The position numbers and the translations under genes were made by a program. A model generated the notes under the pieces. The model did no database searches and was not told where the DNA came from. It was given only the letters and a program-made list of their open reading frames with translations. 38,522 nt of DNA from the NCBI RefSeq assembly GCF_900269665.1, contig NZ_LT985361.1, positions 7,176,594 through 7,215,115 on the forward strand. The letters are read 5' to 3'. Below are positions 7,134-14,903 of the stretch, one piece after another (position 1 is the first letter of the stretch; every line of letters begins with the position of its first letter). The DNA is from Nocardia suismassiliense. Its GTDB lineage: Bacteria > Actinomycetota > Actinomycetes > Mycobacteriales > Mycobacteriaceae.

Positions 7134-7189
7134 TCGCACATTGTTCGAGTCTCTCGTACGCTGTTCGAGTGGAATCGAACGTTGTACGA
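7134..7189. promoter_or_regulatory. Three copies of a TetR-type operator, TCGnACnnnGTnCGA
   Basis: The 15-bp palindrome occurs as TCGCACATTGTTCGA (7134-7148), TCGTACGCTGTTCGA (7154-7168) and TCGAACGTTGTACGA (7175-7189). Starts are 20 and 21 bases apart, two helical turns, so three dimers would sit on one face of the DNA. The second copy covers the proposed -10 of the MFS gene (TACGCT, 7157-7162) and the third lies in its first codons. Confidence 0.75.
7157..7162 (+). promoter_or_regulatory. -10 element of the MFS efflux gene (leaderless)
   Basis: TACGCT matches TAnnnT and ends 6 bases before GTG 7169. It is wholly inside the second operator copy. Confidence 0.4.
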
Positions 7190-8629
7190 GACCCTCGCCG
7201 TTGGTGGATTCTGGGGGTCCTTTGCCTGTCCTTGCTGGTGCTGATGCTCGACAGCACTGTGCTTAATCTCGCTATCCCGTCGCTGATCCGGGAACTGGGT
7301 GCCACACCGTCGGACGTGCAGTGGATCCTGGACGCCTACGTGCTGGTCTTCGCCGGACTCCTGCTCACCGCGGGCAGCCTGTCCGATCGATTCGGCAGGC
7401 GACGGATGCTGATCTACGGCCTGGCCGTGTTCGGCGTGGCATCGCTGGTCGCGGTGCTCGCCACCGAGCCATGGCATGTCGTCGCCGCCCGCGTGGCGAT
7501 GGGGATCGGCGGTTCGCTGCTGATGCCGTCGACCCTGTCCATCCTGATGACGACCTTCGCCGAGGACGAGCGGCGCAAGGCGATGGCCGCCTGGTCGACC
7601 GTCTCGATGGTCGGCATCGTGGCCGGGCCGACGCTGGGTGGTCTACTGCTGCAGCACTATTGGTGGGGCTCGGTGTTCCTGCTCAATATCCCGGTAGCGG
7701 TGCTCGCCATCGTGGCCGCGCTGGTTCTCATGCCCGAGTCCACCGGTGAGCAGCGGCCGGTCGATCTGGTCGGCGTGCTGCTGTCCATCGTCGCGCTGGT
7801 GTCGACGGTCTACGTGATCATCGAACGCGAGTGGAATATCGGCATGATCGTGCTGGCCGTGCTGACCGCGATCGGGTTCGTGGTGTGGGAGAGCCGGTCG
7901 GAGCACCCGATGTTGCCGCTGGCGGTGTTCCGCAATCGCGACTTCACCGGCACGGCATTCACGTTGTTGCTGATGGTGTTCGGCATGGGCGCGGTGATGC
8001 TGATGCTCACCCAGTACCTGCAGTTCGTGCTCGGCTACGGACCGATGAAAGCTGGGCTGGCACTGCTGCCATACGCGGTGGCCGCCGCGGTGTGCAACGG
8101 GCTCGGCGCGACCTTGGGCAAGAAGATCAGCAACAAGGCGCTGATCGTCTCGGGGTTGCTGATCATGGCGGGAGCGTTCGCGATTCTCGCGGTCGGCGAG
8201 GGATACCTGTGGATCCTGGTCAGCATGCTTGTCATGGGCATCGGCGGCGGTCTGGCCGGCCCTGCCGCCTACACCTCGATCATGAGTGCCATTCCGCTCG
8301 AGCACGCCGGCGTCGGTTCGGCCATGAACGACACGTTGCAGCAGGTCGGTATGGCGATCAGCATCGCCATCCTCGGCAGCGTGCTCGCCGGTGTGTTCAC
8401 CGATCACATGCCGACGGACGCACCCGACGCGGCACGTGAATCCATCGGTGCCGCTTTCCAACTCGGCTTCGGTGAAGCTGCGAAGGAAGCGTTCACCACC
8501 GCCATGTCGACCGGTTCGTGGATCAGTGCGGGCTTCTGCGTTGCGGCTGCGGTACTCGGTGTGACGTTGCTGCGGACGCGCAAACCGTCGGCCGGACTGC
8601 CGCAGGCGGACACGGTGGAGGTCGGCTGA
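7169..8629 (+). CDS. DHA2-type (EmrB/QacA) MFS drug efflux transporter
   Basis: 486 residues from GTG 7169. RRWWILGVLCLSLLVLMLDS opens the first helix in the normal place for the family, so the start is sound although no Shine-Dalgarno site precedes it. The D of LMLDSTVLN is the helix-1 acid of the DHA2 group. Motif A is GSLSDRFGRRRM after helix 2, and the helix-5 motif C reads GIVAGPTLGG. About 14 hydrophobic segments are present, as in proton-driven multidrug pumps. It is divergent from a TetR gene and shares its operators, the standard design of an inducible efflux pump. Substrates cannot be told from sequence. Two hairpins follow the stop. Confidence 0.92.
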   Translation: MESNVVRDPRRWWILGVLCLSLLVLMLDSTVLNLAIPSLIRELGATPSDVQWILDAYVLVFAGLLLTAGSLSDRFGRRRMLIYGLAVFGVASLVAVLATEPWHVVAARVAMGIGGSLLMPSTLSILMTTFAEDERRKAMAAWSTVSMVGIVAGPTLGGLLLQHYWWGSVFLLNIPVAVLAIVAALVLMPESTGEQRPVDLVGVLLSIVALVSTVYVIIEREWNIGMIVLAVLTAIGFVVWESRSEHPMLPLAVFRNRDFTGTAFTLLLMVFGMGAVMLMLTQYLQFVLGYGPMKAGLALLPYAVAAAVCNGLGATLGKKISNKALIVSGLLIMAGAFAILAVGEGYLWILVSMLVMGIGGGLAGPAAYTSIMSAIPLEHAGVGSAMNDTLQQVGMAISIAILGSVLAGVFTDHMPTDAPDAARESIGAAFQLGFGEAAKEAFTTAMSTGSWISAGFCVAAAVLGVTLLRTRKPSAGLPQADTVEVG

Positions 8630-8640
8630 TCCGGTGACGA

Positions 8641-8693
8641 TCTGCGAATGCATACTCGCAGAGCTGGTCCCGTTCCTCGTGAGCGGGGCCAGC
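8641..8693. terminator. Two adjacent hairpins between the MFS gene and xerC
   Basis: First: arms TCTGCGA and TCGCAGA (8641-8662). Second: arms GCTGGTCCCG and CGGGGCCAGC with one wobble (8663-8693). No U tract follows. They lie 11 bases after the MFS stop and 52 bases beyond the xerC stop, so they probably end both convergent transcripts. Confidence 0.6.
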
Positions 8694-8744
8694 GCGGTCA
8701 CCGCACCCCAACTGCCACTCGGCACTGCGGCCGATCGTCGCACT

Positions 8745-9668
8745 TCAGGCGCGGGGGTGAGCTTGGTCGTGCACCTTCTTCAGGCGTTCGATGGAGACAT
8801 GGGTGTAGAGCTGGGTGGTGGCCATGCTGGCGTGGCCGAGGAGTTCCTGCACAACGCGGAGGTCCGCACCGCCTTCGAGCAGGTGGGTGGCTGCGGTGTG
8901 ACGTAGACCGTGCGGGCCCATATCGGGAGCACCCGGGATGGACGAAACCACCTCATGAACAACAGTTCTGGCTTGACGTTGGTCGAGGCGTTTGCCGCGG
9001 CGGCCGAGCAGTAGTGCCCGTCCGGACTCGGCGGTCGCGAAGGCCGCGCGGCCGTGTTGCAGCCAGTGGCCGATCGCCTCGTCGGCGGGGATGCCGAAAG
9101 GCGCCGAGCGTTCCTTGTTGCCTTTGCCGAGCACCCGGACCACCCGGCGTTCGCGGTCGACGTCGTCGATGTCCAGGCCGCACAACTCGCTGACCCGAAT
9201 TCCGGTGGAGTACAACAGTTCCACGATCAGCCGGTCGCGCAGTGCCATCGGGTCATGCTGTGCGGCACCGGATTCCGCGGCACCCATGACGCCGAGCGCC
9301 TGCTGCTGGCCGAGGACGGCAGGCAGCACCCGGTGTGCTTTGGGCGAACCGAGCCGCAATCCCGGATCGACGGCCAACCGTCCGGTCTGGGTGAGCCAGG
9401 CGGTGAAGGTCCGCGCAGCAGAGGCCCGCCGCGCCATCGTGGTCCGCGCCACCCCCGCGGTCGACTGCTGCGCGAGCCAGGACCGCAGTAGCAGCAGATC
9501 CAGTTCGCGCACCGCGGAATCCGCCGATCTGGCATACAGGTGCGCCAGCAGCGAACGCGCATCCCCCAGATAGGCGCGCACCGTGTGCGCCGACCGATTC
9601 CGCCCGAGCCGCAGATGCCTGCCGTACTCCGTCAGCAGTGCTTCCAGATCCTCGGGTAGCTCGTCCAT
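8745..9668 (-). CDS. xerC: Tyrosine recombinase XerC
   Basis: 307 residues from ATG 9668, the normal XerC length. XerC works with XerD at the dif site to resolve chromosome dimers at division. The N-terminal SAM-like core-binding domain covers about residues 5-95. All catalytic residues are present: R158 (STGIRVSE), K182 (GKGNKER), H253 and R256 (HGLRH), H279 (LLGHAS) and the nucleophile Y288 (TTQLYTHV). Its place between the rpsB-side M23 gene and dprA matches the conserved actinobacterial location of xerC, which favours XerC over a phage integrase. Convergent with the MFS gene; 48 bases downstream of the toxin gene. Confidence 0.92.
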   Translation of the reverse strand: MDELPEDLEALLTEYGRHLRLGRNRSAHTVRAYLGDARSLLAHLYARSADSAVRELDLLLLRSWLAQQSTAGVARTTMARRASAARTFTAWLTQTGRLAVDPGLRLGSPKAHRVLPAVLGQQQALGVMGAAESGAAQHDPMALRDRLIVELLYSTGIRVSELCGLDIDDVDRERRVVRVLGKGNKERSAPFGIPADEAIGHWLQHGRAAFATAESGRALLLGRRGKRLDQRQARTVVHEVVSSIPGAPDMGPHGLRHTAATHLLEGGADLRVVQELLGHASMATTQLYTHVSIERLKKVHDQAHPRA

Positions 9669-9716
9669 CCCACCACCGTCCCGACAGTCGTCCCCGTTGG
9701 CAAGCCACCGCGCCGG

Positions 9717-10151
9717 TCAAAGGTCGTCCGGCAGCACACGGAAGGCTGCGGCACCGGTCAACGGCCGGATGGCACGAAAGTCCTTGCGATCGAGGGTAAG
9801 GATCACGTCGGTCTCGTATTCGGCTGCCAGCACAACGTTTACCGCGTCAGTCAGATCGAGCCGCAGGTCTGCGTATCGCTCCTGCACCATGCGGGCCTTA
9901 CGCAAGTGGCCACTGGGCAGACTCGGCGCGGCAACCCGGCCGAGCGGCTCCTGGGCGAGCAACCAGTCGTTGATCACTCCCGCCGTGGACCAGTCGAAGT
10001 CTCGGGTCACGATGTGCTCGATCTCGAGCAGAACCAGTGGGCAGACAACTGTCAGCGCCGCCTCAGCCAATGCGGCACGCGCCCCTTCGTGGTCTGGCCC
10101 AGCGGTGTTGAAGGCTGCGACCAGACCCGAGGTGTCGCCGATGACGATCAA
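9717..10151 (-). CDS. PIN-domain toxin, VapC-like ribonuclease
   Basis: 144 residues. The frame opens with TTG 10151, which overlaps the stop of the antitoxin gene (TTGA); no ATG or GTG lies near the domain start, so a TTG start with translational coupling is my choice. PIN toxins cut RNA with a Mg-bound acidic cluster: D6 (VIGDTSGL), E43 (LLEIEHI), D102 (LTDAVNVV) and D121 (LTLDRKDF) are all present. Length and the order antitoxin-toxin fit VapBC. The pair sits between xerC and dprA, where M. tuberculosis has other genes, so it is an insertion in the conserved block. The substrate RNA is unknown. Confidence 0.85.
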   Translation of the reverse strand: MIVIGDTSGLVAAFNTAGPDHEGARAALAEAALTVVCPLVLLEIEHIVTRDFDWSTAGVINDWLLAQEPLGRVAAPSLPSGHLRKARMVQERYADLRLDLTDAVNVVLAAEYETDVILTLDRKDFRAIRPLTGAAAFRVLPDDL

Positions 10152-10414
10152 CTGTTCCGCCGGACGATCGCGTCCCCCACCGCCTGCTTGATGTCTTCGT
10201 GCGTCACCGATCTGCCGAAGTCGAGAGTTGGAATGTCCCAGTCTTCGGTCCACCGCTTCGTGCGCAGTGCGGCGATGTGGAATGCCTCGCGGAAAATCTC
10301 GGACTCGGGACGGCCCTCCCGCACGGCAGCCTCCTTGATGAGGGCCAAGTCCTCTTCTTCGACCATCACTGTCGTCTTCTTCAGCATGGAGGTTATGGTA
10401 CCAGCACCATACAT
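10148..10414 (-). CDS. VapB-like ribbon-helix-helix antitoxin
   Basis: 88 residues from ATG 10414, chosen because AAGGAG lies 9 bases upstream; an internal ATG at 10387 would give 79 residues starting at the conserved LKKTTVMVEEEDLA. The N-terminal strand-helix-helix (TTVMV then LALIKEAAVREGRPESEIFR) is a CopG/Arc-type DNA-binding fold, as in antitoxins that neutralise VapC and repress the operon. The C-terminus, rich in charged and aromatic residues, should wrap the toxin. Stop and toxin start overlap. A palindrome lies over the start region. Confidence 0.78.
   Translation of the reverse strand: MYGAGTITSMLKKTTVMVEEEDLALIKEAAVREGRPESEIFREAFHIAALRTKRWTEDWDIPTLDFGRSVTHEDIKQAVGDAIVRRNS
10394..10411. 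promoter_or_regulatory. Candidate autoregulatory palindrome of the vapBC pair
   Basis: Arms TATGGT and ACCATA flank a 6-base centre. It lies between the two possible antitoxin starts, where an RHH antitoxin commonly binds. Read on the minus strand TATGGT could also be a -10 for the shorter antitoxin. Confidence 0.4.
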
Positions 10415-10452
10415 TCGTGATAGCTCCTTTTTCGTGGGTGGTTTGCATGCGC

Positions 10453-11721
10453 TCACTTGTCCTCTGGGTTGCGGCGGCCAGCTATTTTTCGGAACCAACC
10501 GCCGCCGTCCGTGCCGACCAACTCGGCGAATTCGAGGGCGGGTAACGCTGCTCGAACAGTGGACAGCGGCAGTCCGGATTGCTGGGCCAGTTCGCGGGGA
10601 ACGCGCGAACCGACTTTCGGAATGGCGGCGAAGACGAGCGCTTCGTCACCGGACAGGGCTTCTGCACGCTGGTCGTCCCGGCCAGCGATGCCGGGCAGGG
10701 GCAGGTGGAGGGGGCCCGCCTCGTCGATGACCTCTTCGGCACGCGTGACGAGTAGCGCTTCCCCGTCACGGATCATGCGATGGCAGCCGACGGATGCGGC
10801 CGAGGTGACCGGGCCGGGGACGGCCAGCGCCGGACGGTTGAGGCGGCGTGCCCATTTCACCGTGTTGCGCGCGCCGCTGCGCAATCCCGCCTCGACTACC
10901 AGGACGCCGTCCGCCAGTGCGGCGACCAATCGGTTGCGGGCCAGGAATTGATGCTTGTGGGCGGTGGTTCCGGGTGGGTATTCGCTGACCACCAGTCCGG
11001 TCTCGGCGATCTCGGCCAGCAGCCGATCGTGTTGTGCGGGGTACGGCCGGTCTATGCCGCAGGCCAGCACCGCGATGGTGCGGCCGCCTACGGCCAGTGC
11101 CGCGCGATGCGCCATCCCGTCGATCCCGAATGCCGCGCCCGACACGATCGTCCAGCCTTGGGCCGCCAGGTCGCCCGCGATCTCGCCGGTGACCTGATTT
11201 CCGTACCCGGTGCTGCATCGTGCGCCCACGACCGCGAGCGCGCGGTCGCTCGACTCCAGCAACGACAGCGGGCCGCGCACCCACAGCACGAGCGGCACCG
11301 CGCCGTCCCGGTCGCGTTCGGCGTCGAGTTGGGAAAGTCCCAGTAGCCGCCACGCGGGCCACTCCGGATCCTCGGGCGTGACGACGCGCCCACCCATCCG
11401 CTCGATCGTATCCAGATCCATTGCGGCCGAATCCGTTCCGCGTCGCTGCGCGGTGGGCCCGCGCAGCGACGCAGGCAGGTCGCACTCGCGCACGGCCCGC
11501 GCCGCCTCGAGCACACCGACCGACTCGATCAATGCTGACAGCGCTGCACACGGCCCATTCACCACTCGGGACAGATATACCCACGCCAGCCGCCGCTCAT
11601 AGGCGTCGAGATCGACTGGCGCGGAACACCCTTCCGCGCCGGGCGCCAGAAGCTCTCCACCGTCGTCCCGCGGAAGCGACACCGCACCGCCGTCTGTTCG
11701 AGTGACCTGACAAGCGCTCAC
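10453..11721 (-). CDS. dprA: DNA-processing protein DprA
   Basis: 422 residues from GTG 11721, whose GTGA overlaps the stop of comM. DprA loads RecA on incoming single-stranded DNA during transformation; its role in actinobacteria is less clear. Residues about 40-110 form the N-terminal SAM-like region. The Rossmann-like core shows VVGARCSTGYG, TIVSGAAFGIDGMAHRAAL, GIDRPYPAQHDRLL, VVSEYPPGT and FLARNRLVAALADGVLVVEA. The last 65 residues form a winged helix (LSGDEALVFAAIPKVGSRVP), as in longer DprA proteins. Genomic neighbours comM and yraN are the usual ones. No frameshift or missing motif was seen. Confidence 0.92.
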   Translation of the reverse strand: MSACQVTRTDGGAVSLPRDDGGELLAPGAEGCSAPVDLDAYERRLAWVYLSRVVNGPCAALSALIESVGVLEAARAVRECDLPASLRGPTAQRRGTDSAAMDLDTIERMGGRVVTPEDPEWPAWRLLGLSQLDAERDRDGAVPLVLWVRGPLSLLESSDRALAVVGARCSTGYGNQVTGEIAGDLAAQGWTIVSGAAFGIDGMAHRAALAVGGRTIAVLACGIDRPYPAQHDRLLAEIAETGLVVSEYPPGTTAHKHQFLARNRLVAALADGVLVVEAGLRSGARNTVKWARRLNRPALAVPGPVTSAASVGCHRMIRDGEALLVTRAEEVIDEAGPLHLPLPGIAGRDDQRAEALSGDEALVFAAIPKVGSRVPRELAQQSGLPLSTVRAALPALEFAELVGTDGGGWFRKIAGRRNPEDK

Positions 11722-13226
11722 TGCGCACCTCGCTGACGAAAGTTCAATGCCGCCAGCACATCCTGCGAGGTCGGCAGCTCCGCGCCGCGCAAGTCGGCGA
11801 TCGTCCAAGCCACTCTTATGGCACGGTCGGCCCCGCGTGCCGACATTCGACCGAGTCGCAGCGCCGTCTCGACCGGAGCGAGCGCCTCCCGCGGTAGCCG
11901 GAATCGTTGGCGCAGAATATGTCCGGGGACTTCGGCGTTGTTCAGCCAGCCGTACTCCTGCCAACGCCGCACCGCCGCCTGCCGTGCCGCGGCGACCCGC
12001 TCGCGCACCACCGCGCTGCTCTCGGCCTCGTCGGTGCTGAAAGCGGCACCGGACTGACCGCGCATCTGCACCCAGATGTCGATGCGATCCATCAGCGGCC
12101 CGGACAGTTTCCCGAGGTAGCGGCGCCGGGCGAGCGGCGCGCAGATGCAGTCGACGTCCCGCGCCGGTGCGCACGGGCAGGGGTTGGCCGCGAGCACCAG
12201 CTGGAACCGGGCCGGATATCGGGCGACGCCGTCGCGGCGGGCAATGCGAACCTCGCCCTCTTCCAACGGAGTTCGCATCGCCTCCAGCACCTTGGTCCCG
12301 ATCTCGGCGCATTCGTCGAGGAACAGCACGCCGCGGTGTGCCCTGCTCACCGCGCCCGGCCGTGCGGTACCCGAGCCGCCGCCGACCATCGCGGTCACCG
12401 ACGTCGAATGGTGCGGCGCGACGAACGGCGGCATCGTGATGAGCGGATGATCCCCGGACAGCACCCCCGCCATCGAATGGATGGCGGTAACCTCCAACGA
12501 TTCGGACTCCGACAGTGGCGGCAACAGTCCCGGAAGACGTTGCGCCAGCATGGTCTTCCCGATCCCCGGCGGACCGGTGAGCAGCAGATGGTGCCCGCCG
12601 GCCGCGGCCACCTCCAGTGCCCATCGGGCCTCGTCCTGCCCGACCACCTCGCTCAGGTCACCACCGGAACGCACCGGATCGGGCAGCTGCCCGTTCGGTT
12701 CGGGAAGCGTGCCTTCACCGCGCAACCAGGCCACCACCATGCGCAGGCTAGGCGCCCCGAAAACCTCCACCCCGGTGACCAATCCGGCTTCGGCCATCGC
12801 CGCTTCCGGCACCACGACCGCAGGCCACCCCGCATTGCGGGCCGCGATCACGGCGGGCAGGATGCCGCGCACCCGCCGGACCCGGCCGTCCAGCGCGAGC
12901 TCACCGAGCAGCACCGTCTTCGCCAGCCGCTCCGACGGAACCGCACCCGACGCGTCGAGCACCGCGATGGCCAGGGCCAGATCGTAAACGCTGCCGATCT
13001 TGGGCAGGGTCGCAGGCGAGAGCGCCAGAATCACCCGCCCGTCCGGCCACTTCTCCCCCGAGTTCGCCACGGCCGAGCGCACCCGGTCCCGCGATTCCTG
13101 CAGGGCCGTATCCGGCAGGCCGACCAGGTGCACCGAGGGCAGCCCCTGCCCGATATCGGCTTCGATCTCGACGAGCAGTCCGTCCACCCCGGTGACCGCG
13201 ACCGAATGCGCCCGGCCGAGGGCCAT
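11718..13226 (-). CDS. comM: ComM/YifB-family AAA+ ATPase (Mg-chelatase-like)
   Basis: 502 residues from ATG 13226, which shares one base with the yraN stop (TGATG). ComM is a hexameric helicase that aids branch migration during integration of transforming DNA. An N-terminal Lon-like domain starts MALGRAHSVAVTGVDGLLVE. The Walker A is LLLTGPPGIGKTMLAQRLPG and the Walker B GVLFLDECAEI. The Mg-chelatase insert with Cys-rich NPCPCAPARDVDCICAP and the C-terminal Mg_chelatase_C helices are present. Length is typical. Stop overlaps the dprA start, so yraN-comM-dprA form one coupled unit. Confidence 0.93.
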   Translation of the reverse strand: MALGRAHSVAVTGVDGLLVEIEADIGQGLPSVHLVGLPDTALQESRDRVRSAVANSGEKWPDGRVILALSPATLPKIGSVYDLALAIAVLDASGAVPSERLAKTVLLGELALDGRVRRVRGILPAVIAARNAGWPAVVVPEAAMAEAGLVTGVEVFGAPSLRMVVAWLRGEGTLPEPNGQLPDPVRSGGDLSEVVGQDEARWALEVAAAGGHHLLLTGPPGIGKTMLAQRLPGLLPPLSESESLEVTAIHSMAGVLSGDHPLITMPPFVAPHHSTSVTAMVGGGSGTARPGAVSRAHRGVLFLDECAEIGTKVLEAMRTPLEEGEVRIARRDGVARYPARFQLVLAANPCPCAPARDVDCICAPLARRRYLGKLSGPLMDRIDIWVQMRGQSGAAFSTDEAESSAVVRERVAAARQAAVRRWQEYGWLNNAEVPGHILRQRFRLPREALAPVETALRLGRMSARGADRAIRVAWTIADLRGAELPTSQDVLAALNFRQRGAQ

Positions 13227-13582
13227 CAGAACACCGCCTGGAGATGGTCGATCTGCGGCTGATGCCCGCGGATCAAAAGCACCGAGACGACGTCGAACCG
13301 GATGTGCCGCCACGGCCCGTCCTGCTCGGCCAGCCACAGCAGGGCGAGCCGCCGGATGCGCTGCTGTTTGGTGAAGGTGACCGATTCGGCCGGTATCCCG
13401 AATCCGAGCCCGGACCGGGTCTTGACCTCCACGAATGCGGTGACGTCGGCATCCCTGGCGATCAGGTCCAGTTCGCCGTATCTGCATCGCCAGTTTCTGC
13501 TGACGATCTCCATCCCCGCGGCCTGCAGGTACCGTGCCGCCAGTTTCTCGCCGTACGCGCCGAGCGCCCTTGTGTCTGTCAC
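13226..13582 (-). CDS. yraN: UPF0102 family endonuclease-like protein YraN
   Basis: 118 residues from GTG 13582. It has the restriction-endonuclease-like core of the family: LGAYGEKLAARYLQAAGM, RYGELDLIARD and FVEVKTRSG, giving the E...GELD...EVK pattern of metal-dependent nucleases. Whether YraN cuts DNA in vivo is unproven. It heads the yraN-comM-dprA unit with overlapping coding ends. Confidence 0.92.
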   Translation of the reverse strand: MTDTRALGAYGEKLAARYLQAAGMEIVSRNWRCRYGELDLIARDADVTAFVEVKTRSGLGFGIPAESVTFTKQQRIRRLALLWLAEQDGPWRHIRFDVVSVLLIRGHQPQIDHLQAVF

Positions 13583-13662
13583 TCGGTCAGCGTCCCCGGC
13601 CGGGCGCCGCGCCTTCGGGCCTCGACCTGGGCAAAGACAAAACCTGTTGATAGCCGAGGCCC

Positions 13663-13671
13663 TGTGGACAA
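13663..13671 (-). promoter_or_regulatory. Single consensus DnaA box (TTGTCCACA)
   Basis: The + strand reads TGTGGACAA, the complement of the exact actinobacterial DnaA box, in the 133-bp gap upstream of yraN. Only one box was found, so it is not an origin; it could tie yraN-comM-dprA expression to DnaA or be chance. Confidence 0.35.
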
Positions 13672-13715
13672 CTCGCGGTGCACAGGCACCGCGGGCAGTG
13701 GGCCGAGCTGGCCGG

Positions 13716-14021
13716 CTACTCCGGCAGGCGCAGGTCCGGCTTCTCGAGCTCTTCGATGTTGACGTCCTTGAAGGTGATCACTCGGACGTGCTTGACGAAG
13801 CGGGCCGGGCGGTACATGTCCCACACCCAGGCGTCGCTCATCCGAACCTCGAAATACACCTCACCGTCGGCGTTTTGCGGGCGCAGCTCCACGGAGTTGG
13901 CCAGGTAGAAACGGCGCTCGGTCTCCACCACGTACGAGAACTGACCGACGATGTCTTTGTACTCTCGGTACAGCGAGAGCTCCATCTCGGTTTCGTACTT
14001 CTCGAGGTCCTCGGCACTCAT
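13716..14021 (-). CDS. DUF2469 family protein
   Basis: 101 residues from ATG 14021; AAGGAGG lies 12 bases upstream, somewhat far. The protein begins MSAEDLEKYETEMELSLYRE and contains YVVETERRFYLANSVEL and VYFEVRMSDAWVWDMYRPAR, the strongly conserved sequence of DUF2469, found beside rnhB in almost all actinobacteria. It is small, acidic and soluble; no function has been shown. The last gene of the lepB-rnhB-DUF2469 group. Confidence 0.9.
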   Translation of the reverse strand: MSAEDLEKYETEMELSLYREYKDIVGQFSYVVETERRFYLANSVELRPQNADGEVYFEVRMSDAWVWDMYRPARFVKHVRVITFKDVNIEELEKPDLRLPE

Positions 14022-14067
14022 CGGGTGGGACGTCCTCCTTCTCGCCGCGTTGCGTCGTGTGCTGACA

Positions 14068-14859
14068 TCATCGCGCATGGGTAGCGCCGGTAGCCACTCG
14101 GCTATCCGGACGCACGACTTGGAACTCCTCGGACATCATCGGGTCGACCTCGCCCGCGAGTACCGCGTCGGCCTCCTCGGCCACCGTGGCGACCGGCCGC
14201 AGGCCCGCCGCCTCCCGCACATTGCGCCAGGAACGCCGGTGTTCGTCGCTGGGGCCGAGGCGGTTCAACGCGGCGATGTGGTCGGGCGTGTTGTAGCCCT
14301 TGTGCGACGCGAAACCGTAGCCGGGGAACCGCGCGTCTAGCTCGACCATCATCCGGTCCCTGGTGACCTTGGCCAGGATGCTGGCGGCGGCGATGCAGGC
14401 CGCGGCCGCGTCACCACCGATCACCGGCAGTGACGGCGCCGGAATGCCCGGCACCCGGAAGCCGTCGGTCAGCACATATCCCGGCGTCTGACCGAGTCCG
14501 GCGACCGCGCGCCGCATGCCTTCGATATTGGCGACGTGGATGCCGATCGAATCGATCTCCCAGGCCGGGATGACCACCACGTTCCAGGCCAGCGAGAGCC
14601 GGGTGATGATCGGATACAACTCTTCCCGGACGGGCTCGGTGAGCTTCTTCGAATCATCGAGCCCGGCCAGCTTGTCATAGGCCTTCGGCGCCAGCAGGCA
14701 CGCTGCGACGACCAACGGTCCCGCACACGGTCCGCGACCCGCCTCGTCGACGCCGGCCACCGGGCCGAGCCCGCTGCGGATCAATGCCGCTTCCAGCGTG
14801 CGCAACCCACTGGCCTTGCGCATCACCACGCGCGGCGGCCACCCATTGCTCTGTACCAC
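14068..14859 (-). CDS. rnhB: Ribonuclease HII
   Basis: 263 residues from GTG 14859. I chose this over ATG 14823 because the stretch it adds (SNGWPPRVVMRK) matches the conserved start of mycobacterial RnhB. RNase HII removes ribonucleotides from DNA and RNA primers. The DEDD site is visible: D and E of GVDEAGRG, D of SKK-containing LDDSKKL (structural), D of YVLTDGFR and D of ILAKVTRDRMM. The C-terminus adds about 40 residues beyond the catalytic fold, as in relatives. 44 bases separate it from the lepB stop, so cotranscription is likely. Confidence 0.9.
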   Translation of the reverse strand: MVQSNGWPPRVVMRKASGLRTLEAALIRSGLGPVAGVDEAGRGPCAGPLVVAACLLAPKAYDKLAGLDDSKKLTEPVREELYPIITRLSLAWNVVVIPAWEIDSIGIHVANIEGMRRAVAGLGQTPGYVLTDGFRVPGIPAPSLPVIGGDAAAACIAAASILAKVTRDRMMVELDARFPGYGFASHKGYNTPDHIAALNRLGPSDEHRRSWRNVREAAGLRPVATVAEEADAVLAGEVDPMMSEEFQVVRPDSRVATGATHAR

Positions 14860-14903
14860 TCGACCCTGCCCCACCGTCCAATTATGCTGCGGCCGCTGAT
14901 GGT

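Noticed and set aside
7134..7189. LexA (SOS) boxes of the TCGAAC-n4-GTTCGA type
   Set aside because: The half-sites are similar, but the centre has 3 bases instead of 4 and the second arm differs; a TetR operator explains all three copies better.
8745..9668. Phage integrase with a neighbouring attachment site
   Set aside because: Conserved core location, XerC length and lack of a tRNA, att repeats or phage genes all favour chromosomal XerC.
13663..13671. Replication origin suggested by a DnaA box
   Set aside because: Only one box, no AT-rich unwinding region, and no dnaA or dnaN nearby.
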